IMG/VR virus record: IMGVR_UViG_3300011254_000334
Location: 1 to 25,930 of that record
Reading direction: 5' to 3' (one strand)
From: a virus
DNA length: 25,930 nucleotides
Below are positions 20,736 to 25,930 of this stretch, one piece after another. Made by a program: the position numbers and the translations under genes. Below the pieces are notes generated by a model. It did not search any database. It saw only the letters and a program-made list of their open reading frames with translations, and had not been told where the DNA came from. Numbering within the stretch: the first letter of the stretch is position 1; each line of letters opens with the position of its first letter.

Positions 20736-21175
20736 TAGAAGATAATAATTTTATTAATGATTCCATCGCTATCTTGTTCACCTTTCCAAAGCACTGGTTT
20801 AGTCTTGTCCAAGTAAGCAATCATTTGCTTTTTATATCTTGTTGCCATTGCCATTGCTTGTCGCTTTGCTTCTTCTACGTTAGCAATTACCTCGTTACTG
20901 CCTTGTGCTGTTTGTGCGCCCTTGTTGCCAGTTTTGATGTGGTTAGGTTTGCTTATGTAAGCCTTTAAATTATAAGCTATGTATGGCTTTAAATAGTCGC
21001 TTAACAAAGTTGCATAGCTACCAGGATTGGCTACTACATCATCATACAAATCTGTTCCTAAAACAGTCATTACTTGTTCCCACTCCACTATCTGAATCAC
21101 ATTATCCTTAACAGCGTTAATGTCAAAAGTATTGCTAAACGCTAAAGCCTTTATCTCTGATTTACTCGCTATCAT
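20735..21175 (-). CDS. Head-tail connector/adaptor protein
   Basis: This encodes 146 residues, mainly helical, beginning MIASKSEIKALAFSNTFDIN and containing a repeated helix pattern (IQIVEWEQVMTVLGTDLYDD, YLKPYIAYNLKAYI). This layout matches the small DUF6712 or gp6-like connector proteins of Bacteroidetes phages that bind below the portal. It lies immediately after the portal gene with a 14-base overlap, as such connectors do. Function is inferred from size, helical content and neighbours. Confidence 0.6.
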   Translation of the reverse strand: MIASKSEIKALAFSNTFDINAVKDNVIQIVEWEQVMTVLGTDLYDDVVANPGSYATLLSDYLKPYIAYNLKAYISKPNHIKTGNKGAQTAQGSNEVIANVEEAKRQAMAMATRYKKQMIAYLDKTKPVLWKGEQDSDGIINKIIIF

Positions 21176-22436
21176 TGTCTGAAATTATTTTAGCTTGTTG
21201 TTCATCCATTCCCATCATTTTAAGCAATTCTTTAACTGCTTCTGCACCTATTGTTTCCTTGTTCTGTAAAAGTGTTGTAATGTTGCTTAAATCGTTAACT
21301 ACGTTCATTGGTGATTGATTGTTAAACTCAACCTCTCCTTCATAGATAGTTCCTTCAAATGCTTTTTGAACAGCACCCATAATTACATCTTGCTCGTTTT
21401 GGATTAAGCGTTCTGCCAATTCCCACTCATTTCTAAGCTGTTGATTATTGCCTAATGCACCTGCACTCTCTAAACCTGCCAAACTTCTAAACCAGGAACA
21501 AGCCTTTACAATGTTGTTTTCTACCATCTTCTGCAAATCCATAAAGCTACCTTCCTTATTCATAGGATAAGTAACGTATTCTGGAGGCTGAACATCTCCA
21601 GTTTTAGGCACTATTAAACTCTTACCACTTCTTCCTCCACTTGTACCTTTAATGTTCTGCTCAAGTTTGTACTTCTTATCTTTTAATCCATCCTCACCAT
21701 TTTCATCAGTTACATCTCCAAAGTCAAACATTAAGATGCTTGATAAAGTTACTCCGTTTTCAAATTGGTTAGCGTTGTATTGACCTATCAAACTTTCTAC
21801 TTGTGCATCATAAAACGCACCACTCCAAACTGGCAAAGGGTAATCATTTTGCCCACTCTCATACTCAAATATTGGAATGATTGTTCTGCCCTCTTCATCG
21901 TAGTTAGGGAATAGCGTTCTTTGTATTGGATGTATTCGGTTGTCGTTCCAATCTTTAGATATTGCTACTTGCTCTGGATGCTCTCCATCGTACTCGCAAA
22001 ATCTAACTTTACTTGCATCTAAATGATAAATAAATACCTCGCCACCTATACGCACAGATTCAATGAAACCATAGCCATAAGTTCTACGATCCTTAGCTAC
22101 ACGCTTTGACAATTCAAACCAGTTATAATACTTGTTTAAATCATCGGTTAATTTGCTTTCTAATGCCTGGTTTTCAGTTAAGATACTACCATAGCTAACA
22201 TACTCGGCAAATGAGTTAATAACAGACTTTAATGTGCTGCTTTCTTTTGCTAACTTGCTAACTTTTTGAGGGAATAAATTGTTATCAGTTGTGCTGATTA
22301 ATCTAATTCCTTGCTTGGTTATGATTTTCTCTTTCTCTGTGTAATCTGGTAACTGTATTACGTTGTTACTTATCGGAAAGTTTATCTGTCTTTGCTGACT
22401 TCTTTGCTTTTTTTGGTTTTTCTTCTGCACGTTCAA
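21162..22436 (-). CDS. Portal protein
   Basis: This encodes 424 residues beginning with a basic, Gln/Lys-rich tail and then LPDYTEKEKIITKQGIR. The body has portal-like features: VAKDRRTYGYGFIESVRI, a strand IYHLDASKVRFCEYDG and later the helix QQLRNEWELAERLIQNEQDV. Portals form the dodecameric DNA gate and docking site for terminase and connector. The frame has no early ATG; TTG at 22436 or GTG at 22430 must start it, which places the first 71 bases inside the previous gene. The true N-terminus is therefore uncertain. It follows the capsid genes instead of the terminase. Confidence 0.75.
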   Translation of the reverse strand: MNVQKKNQKKQRSQQRQINFPISNNVIQLPDYTEKEKIITKQGIRLISTTDNNLFPQKVSKLAKESSTLKSVINSFAEYVSYGSILTENQALESKLTDDLNKYYNWFELSKRVAKDRRTYGYGFIESVRIGGEVFIYHLDASKVRFCEYDGEHPEQVAISKDWNDNRIHPIQRTLFPNYDEEGRTIIPIFEYESGQNDYPLPVWSGAFYDAQVESLIGQYNANQFENGVTLSSILMFDFGDVTDENGEDGLKDKKYKLEQNIKGTSGGRSGKSLIVPKTGDVQPPEYVTYPMNKEGSFMDLQKMVENNIVKACSWFRSLAGLESAGALGNNQQLRNEWELAERLIQNEQDVIMGAVQKAFEGTIYEGEVEFNNQSPMNVVNDLSNITTLLQNKETIGAEAVKELLKMMGMDEQQAKIISDNDSE

Positions 22437-22575
22437 TGTATCTAATTAGTCCTCTATATTCGGACATTAATGAAAGTTTGTGAATAGTATCTGCTGACTC
22501 AAGGTTGGTGTTAAGGAGTCCAAACCCCCTAACACCTATTTTACATCCTTGATACTCTTTTTTATACCTCCACAT
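22366..22575 (-). CDS. Small basic protein between capsid and portal genes
   Basis: This encodes 69 residues, MWRYKKEYQGCKIGVRGFGL, with a Trp/Tyr-rich head, a helical middle (IHKLSLMSEYRGLIRYIERA) and a Lys-rich tail (EEKPKKAKKSAKTDK). Its last 71 bases are shared with the start of the portal frame, in the +1 register and across an A7 run (CCAAAAAAAGC). Either the portal starts inside it by TTG/GTG, or a +1 slip or indel at the A7 joins the two. It may be a small head-stabilising protein. Confidence 0.55.
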   Translation of the reverse strand: MWRYKKEYQGCKIGVRGFGLLNTNLESADTIHKLSLMSEYRGLIRYIERAEEKPKKAKKSAKTDKLSDK

Positions 22576-22576
22576 A

Positions 22577-23143
22577 TTAAACTGTAGTTGCGTTAACTAA
22601 CTCAGTTACCATTTGAGTAGTTGTAGTTGCAGACGCACCAGTTAAAGCAGATAATACTCTTAACGGCTCTCCTTGCTCTGCTCCCATAGTCATAGAGAAT
22701 AAGTTATCATCTGTTTTAGCACGACCACTTGTTGACTCAAAAGATTCAAAAGCTACAAAACCTTCATCTAAAGATTCTTCATCATAACCTACAAACAATA
22801 ATAAATCTTGATCATATAGTCTTGCAACCATATATTGCTCACAACTTTTTCTAATTGCATTTAAAGATTTTCTTTGCTCTTTTGTTGGATTAGCAACGGC
22901 AAAATTTACTTTTACTTCGTTGCTTCTTTCCATAGATTCAGTTACTTCACATTCTCCACGTTTAAAATTTAATTTTCCAAAGCCATCTCCTGCTACTTTA
23001 AAAACAATATTTGTAATATCGTGGTCAGAACCTAAAGTAATGCTATTTACATCACCTACTGGTATTGTGTAAAGTTCTTTTACACCTGCCGTTTTTGGAC
23101 AATTTGTCCCAGCTACGGCTGCTAAACTTAAATTTGCTGGCAT
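22577..23143 (-). CDS. Tail-tube-like or head decoration protein
   Basis: The 188-residue product is beta-rich with a Thr-rich C-terminus (ATTTTQMVTELVNATTV). The features that suggest a tube protein are strands such as NIVFKVAGDGFGKLNFKRG, the helix TKEQRKSLNAIRKSCEQYMV, and the SGRAKTDDNLFSMTMGAEQG segment, similar to the end of tail-tube proteins of Bacteroidetes phages. No obvious tube gene exists among the tail genes at the other end of the window, which makes this the leading candidate. A capsid decoration role is the alternative, given its place directly after the major capsid gene. Confidence 0.45.
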   Translation of the reverse strand: MPANLSLAAVAGTNCPKTAGVKELYTIPVGDVNSITLGSDHDITNIVFKVAGDGFGKLNFKRGECEVTESMERSNEVKVNFAVANPTKEQRKSLNAIRKSCEQYMVARLYDQDLLLFVGYDEESLDEGFVAFESFESTSGRAKTDDNLFSMTMGAEQGEPLRVLSALTGASATTTTQMVTELVNATTV

Positions 23144-23169
23144 TTTTTTATAATTTAAAAATAGACTAT

Positions 23170-23187
23170 GGGCAGAATTAACTGCCC
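23170..23187 (-). terminator. Hairpin after the major capsid gene
   Basis: GGGCAG and CTGCCC form a 6-bp GC-rich stem around a six-base loop, 22 bases beyond the capsid stop codon. On the minus strand ATAGTCTATTTTT follows, so the T-tract is not immediate. It may be a partial terminator or an mRNA-protecting hairpin that raises capsid output relative to downstream genes. Confidence 0.5.
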
Positions 23188-23208
23188 TTTATCTATTGGT
23201 TATGAAAT

Positions 23209-24381
23209 CTATCGGTATAGAACGATGTCCTCTCCGTTAGTATAATTTACATCAAATGCATAGTCACATCTGTATCGAACTGTTCTGTCACCAGTTGCCT
23301 CAAATTGTGGCAAGATAGCTAAGTTATTCCACTCTGCATCTAAAGCAGTTCCAAAGTGTAAGTTAGATACGTTAGCTGCTACAATATGGTTTGTGCTTAC
23401 AAAAGGTAAAATAGCTAAACGCTGACCTAAGAAATCCAATTCTTTTGCACCGATGTAGTAACTTCCTGCGCCATTAGCAGCAGATGCTTGAGCCAAGCTG
23501 TATGCTTTTCCTAAACCTTTGTTACCAAAGATGTAAAAATCTGGATCATCTTCTACTGATTCGCTTAATCCGTTGTAAACTTGCGTTAAAACAGATAATG
23601 CGTTTGATGCATTAATAAACGCTATGTTACCACTTGTGAATGCACCAGCATAAGAGCCAGTATCCAAAGGAATAGTAAATTTAGTTGGACTTGTAACTGT
23701 AATTACAAAAGATTTGGCATTTAAAGCTGGCCAATCTGATCCACTTCCTACCATATGCGTAAAAGTGATTACATCACCAGTTGACAAAGTAGATGTATCT
23801 GCTAATTCAATTTCAGACACTCCTGCTGCTGGAAAACCTACAATAGCTAATTTGTCAGAGTCTAATTTTGTTACATCAGAACCTGCTTCCATCAATGGAA
23901 TAAGTCCAGATACAACGTTAGAAGATGCAGAAACAGTAATTTTAGATAATTCTCCTGCTGCAACAGATCCTCTCCAGATAGATGCATCAATGAACTTAGA
24001 ACGGATTCCAGCCATTTGCTCAATCATAGCTTCTTCTAAAGTAGCTGGAGGAACAAAGTCACCTGCTCTACCTCTTGGCTGCTGAGATGCATACCAGGTA
24101 GCGTTAAGTGAAGAATAATCATACTCTACTGCATCCATAAATTTCTTTGGATCTAAGTATTTCTCATCCAAAGTTAAAGAACCTGCATCGTTAAATGCTG
24201 CTACAGAATCTTGTATTGTTAATGTGTTAGCCATAGTCTTAACTACTGCTCTTGAATCAATATCAGTATGTACAGATATTAGTCCGTTTTCAATCGTTTT
24301 ACCTCGTAAAACCGACTGCGCTATTACGCCTTCCAGATCCTTTCCAGCGTAAGTGTTTTTTGTTAATGTTGGTGTTGCCAT
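23209..24381 (-). CDS. Major capsid protein
   Basis: The product is 390 residues. The N-terminus MATPTLTKNTYAGKDLEGVI lacks the long scaffold arm of HK97, in line with the separate acidic scaffold-like gene upstream. Helical parts (LEEAMIEQMAGIRSKFIDAS) and beta segments rich in Gly, Ala, Ser and Thr follow, ending with FEATGDRTVRYRCDYAFDVN, a pattern seen at the end of Bacteroidetes phage capsid proteins. Position between protease/scaffold and neck genes and the length support the call. About 400 copies would form the icosahedral shell. A hairpin lies after its stop. Confidence 0.85.
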   Translation of the reverse strand: MATPTLTKNTYAGKDLEGVIAQSVLRGKTIENGLISVHTDIDSRAVVKTMANTLTIQDSVAAFNDAGSLTLDEKYLDPKKFMDAVEYDYSSLNATWYASQQPRGRAGDFVPPATLEEAMIEQMAGIRSKFIDASIWRGSVAAGELSKITVSASSNVVSGLIPLMEAGSDVTKLDSDKLAIVGFPAAGVSEIELADTSTLSTGDVITFTHMVGSGSDWPALNAKSFVITVTSPTKFTIPLDTGSYAGAFTSGNIAFINASNALSVLTQVYNGLSESVEDDPDFYIFGNKGLGKAYSLAQASAANGAGSYYIGAKELDFLGQRLAILPFVSTNHIVAANVSNLHFGTALDAEWNNLAILPQFEATGDRTVRYRCDYAFDVNYTNGEDIVLYR

Positions 24382-24390
24382 TTTTTTTAT

Positions 24391-24870
24391 TTATTTAATG
24401 AAATTGTGAAAATTATTTAAATGTCTTTGCCATACTGGTGTATTAGCGTTATTGGTTGCAGATGCTTTTTTAGTTGTTGTAGGCTCTACAAGATTTTTGA
24501 TAGCTTCTTTTACTTCGTTTTTGATAACATCGGCTATGTTTTCTTTTTTAGATTTTTCATCTTCATCTTCCATATCCTCATCATCTCCGTATTTAGCTTC
24601 TACCTCTTCTACTTCTTCTACTTCTTCTACTTCTTCTTCAGCTTCTTCTTCCATTGGCATCATTTTTTCGTGTGCCTCTTCCAATGCAACTAATCTCGGC
24701 TCAATAATTTGCATTACTTCGCTAATAATATCAGTTACTTCTTCTGGTGTAACTTCGTTTTCTACAGCTACATCATTTGTTGGAGTTTCGCTGTCGTTTG
24801 ATAGCTTGTTCCAAATTTTTTGCAACAAAGACTTTTCCTCTGTCACAACTTCTTGTGGTGTTTCTTCCAT
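24391..24870 (-). CDS. Acidic scaffold-like protein
   Basis: The 159-residue protein is extremely acidic, with a repeated Glu/Val tract (EEEVEEVEEVEEVEA) encoded by a tandem DNA repeat at 24598-24650. It has heptad-like helices (ITPEEVTDIISEVMQ region) and a short conserved-looking end (TPVWQRHLNNFHNFIK). Lying between the prohead protease and the major capsid gene, it occupies the place of a scaffolding protein, which fills the prohead and is removed on maturation. The C-terminal basic-aromatic segment could dock on the capsid protein. No domain is recognised. Confidence 0.6.
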   Translation of the reverse strand: MEETPQEVVTEEKSLLQKIWNKLSNDSETPTNDVAVENEVTPEEVTDIISEVMQIIEPRLVALEEAHEKMMPMEEEAEEEVEEVEEVEEVEAKYGDDEDMEDEDEKSKKENIADVIKNEVKEAIKNLVEPTTTKKASATNNANTPVWQRHLNNFHNFIK

Positions 24871-24916
24871 TTCTACTTCTTTTTGATTAATTAAATTATT
24901 TGGTACTAAAATTCCT

Positions 24917-25543
24917 TTATTGACAAATGTGGTCTTTAGAGTAGTTTGTTACTTTTTTAGTTTCCCACTCATTGCCGACAAATCCGTACATTTTTGCTTC
25001 TGTATATGTAAGCCATTCTCCGTGACCTGCATTGCGTTCCATTAGTTCATCTATTACTATCTGCTGTACTCCTAAATTTAAGTAAGCCTGGTTAAGTGCA
25101 GATTGCCACTTGTTAAGATCGTTAATAGCATCTTGCATATCGTTTTCGTTTCCCTCTGCATAAGACATAACCTTGTGAACTAAAAACAATCCAGTATTAT
25201 CCATAAAAATGTTATCTACTGAACTTGCTGCACTACCTATAATTGTAGATGCTGATGCATTTGCACCTCTATAATATGTATTTATTGTCGCACCACTATT
25301 CTTTAGTAGTGAATATATAGCTAAAGCGTGACTTACATCACCACCTAAACTCTCCATTGTCAAATTGATTACCTCAACATCCAACTCTTGCAAGGCTTTA
25401 ATTTCTTTAGCCTTTACTTCGCTTGTGTTCTTTTGGTAATCTTCAAAATTATCTGCCCAAACGTTGTAGCCAATGTCACCAAATATTTCTATATCTGCAA
25501 CTTTGTCTTTTTTCTTTACGTTTAAAAAAGGTGTAATTTTCAT
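24917..25543 (-). CDS. ClpP-like prohead protease
   Basis: The 208-residue protein shows the ClpP/crotonase-type serine protease fold. MESLGGDVSHALAIYSLLKN (63-82) matches the ClpP NSPGG region. YRGANASAST (91-100) carries the nucleophile Ser97, and LFLVHKV (119-125) the catalytic His123. The later ERNAGHGEWLTYTEAKMYGF segment matches the ClpP end that holds the third residue. In phages this class processes scaffold and capsid in proheads. ATG 25543 (MKITPFLN) is preferred over an earlier TTG. A promoter match ends within about ten bases of that ATG, so the mRNA may be leaderless. Confidence 0.88.
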   Translation of the reverse strand: MKITPFLNVKKKDKVADIEIFGDIGYNVWADNFEDYQKNTSEVKAKEIKALQELDVEVINLTMESLGGDVSHALAIYSLLKNSGATINTYYRGANASASTIIGSAASSVDNIFMDNTGLFLVHKVMSYAEGNENDMQDAINDLNKWQSALNQAYLNLGVQQIVIDELMERNAGHGEWLTYTEAKMYGFVGNEWETKKVTNYSKDHICQ

Positions 25544-25549
25544 ATCATA

Positions 25550-25584
25550 CAAAAATACATCGCAAACCTTGCAATATTTACAAA
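25550..25584 (-). promoter_or_regulatory. Promoter match before the protease gene
   Basis: TTTG (25584-25581), a 23-base spacer and TATTTTTG (25557-25550) match both boxes of the Bacteroidetes promoter. The predicted start lies within a few bases of the ATG at 25543. Confidence 0.5.
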
Positions 25585-25590
25585 TAATAT

Positions 25591-25731
25591 TTAGCTATAA
25601 TATAAATTCAGATAATCTCTAAGAATACAGCACACCTCGTAGTACTCCATACGTTCATAAAAAGCAAGATACTCTCTAATGTAATCCTCTTCTTCATCAT
25701 CAAGCCATTCCATTATATCTTCCTTAGTCAT
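25591..25731 (-). CDS. Small acidic hypothetical protein
   Basis: This encodes 46 residues, MTKEDIMEWLDDEEEDYIRE followed by a Tyr-rich helix (FYERMEYYEVCCILRDYLNL). The E-Y-E-V-x-x-I-L-R-D part recalls the short UvrB/C-type helix hairpin in many small phage proteins. ATG 25731 is preferred, though a GTG at 25773 would add 14 residues and begin in the stop of the previous frame. No function is known. Confidence 0.55.
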   Translation of the reverse strand: MTKEDIMEWLDDEEEDYIREYLAFYERMEYYEVCCILRDYLNLYYS

Positions 25732-25769
25732 CAAAAGAATAATGCTATTATCAAATAGGTTAACGCTGT

Positions 25770-25930
25770 TCACGAGTTGGTAATTAAGTAGATTGCTCGT
25801 AAGCTATAGCCATACTTCCTGGCTAACTTGTTGCGAATGTCTTAAACACTTATGCGACCATTACTTTGATGTTCATATTCTGCTTTGATCGTGCGATTAA
25901 TGGACTCTCTGTTAAGCAATCCCTTGTCGG
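25770..25930 (-). pseudogene. Interrupted gene at the window edge (in-frame TAA)
   Basis: On the minus strand one frame reads from the right edge as DKGLLNRESINRTIKAEYEH, then QSNGRISV, hits TAA at 25844-25842, and goes on in the same frame as DIRNKLARKYGYSLRAIYLI, then TNS, stopping at TGA 25772-25770. The part after the stop looks as protein-like as the part before, with a helix-turn-helix-like end. A single-base change to CAA or AAA would restore the frame. It may be a small DNA-binding protein inactivated by a point mutation, or a sequencing error; the start lies outside the window. Confidence 0.5.

Noticed and set aside
24598-24650. Tandem TTC/TCC-type repeat that might be a microsatellite or phase-variable tract
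   Set aside because: Repeat units keep the reading frame and encode a Glu/Val tract; a role beyond the acidic protein is not supported.
24452-24886. Long Ser/Thr-rich plus-strand open frame
   Set aside because: It is the mirror image of the Glu-rich scaffold-like gene; the low-complexity repeat simply keeps the opposite strand open.
25842-25844. Stop-codon recoding as in some crAss-like phages
   Set aside because: Only one gene shows an internal TAA and all other genes end at TAA or TGA as usual, so a point change is simpler.
1-25930. CRISPR arrays, tRNA or rRNA genes, integrase and attachment sites
   Set aside because: No regularly spaced repeats, cloverleaf-like GGTTCGAATCC elements, or integrase motifs were seen on either strand.

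Overview
The window reads as part of the genome of a tailed, long-tailed (siphovirus-like) bacteriophage or prophage of a Bacteroidetes host, probably a Flavobacteriia-type organism. The support is: AT-rich DNA; almost all genes on the minus strand with ATGA, GTGA or TAATG overlaps; A-rich leaders instead of Shine-Dalgarno sites; promoter boxes of the Bacteroidetes type (TTTG, about 22 bp, TAnnTTTG); and a full set of virion, lysis, replication and recombination proteins. No integrase, tRNA, rRNA, CRISPR array or reverse transcriptase was seen.

Layout, in the direction of transcription (right to left). (1) 25930-16928, head and lysis module: an interrupted reading frame at the edge, a small acidic gene, a ClpP-like prohead protease, an acidic scaffold-like protein, major capsid protein, a tail-tube-like protein, a small basic protein, portal, head-tail connector, a three-helix membrane protein (holin candidate), a membrane-anchored protein, an amidase endolysin, a small gene, a calcineurin-like phosphoesterase, a PD-(D/E)XK-type nuclease, a small acidic phage protein and a secreted or membrane protein. 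(2) 16948-16826: a compact promoter/hairpin/terminator unit that may encode a small RNA. (3) 16794-9486, early module: a strong promoter block, several small unknown genes, an XRE regulator, a Rad52-type annealing protein with a PD-(D/E)XK exonuclease, a protein resembling the RNA polymerase alpha C-terminal domain, a winged-helix protein, a structured leader RNA, a replication initiator with internal iteron-like repeats, a helicase-loader-like protein, a free-standing DnaA domain IV protein, NinG and an SSB-like protein, closed by a terminator. (4) 9417-1: a terminase promoter, TerS, TerL, a gene pair apparently joined by a -1 frameshift (tail assembly chaperone-like), then tail completion, adhesion and baseplate-type genes and the start of the tape measure gene.

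One gene breaks the strand pattern: a 73-residue protein at 6447-6668 on the plus strand with its own promoter and terminator, sitting like a moron inside the tail module. Its promoter block is nearly identical over 31 bp, and identically spaced down to the -7 box, to the block that drives the early operon about 10 kb away.

The most promising unexplained items are the duplicated early promoter block with its upstream A/T tract; the alpha-CTD-like protein in the same early operon; the structured leader RNA with a loop complementary to its terminator loop ahead of the replication initiator; the small-RNA candidate between the late and early operons; and the frameshifted tail gene. Functions come from motif recognition by eye only; no database or folding search was possible.
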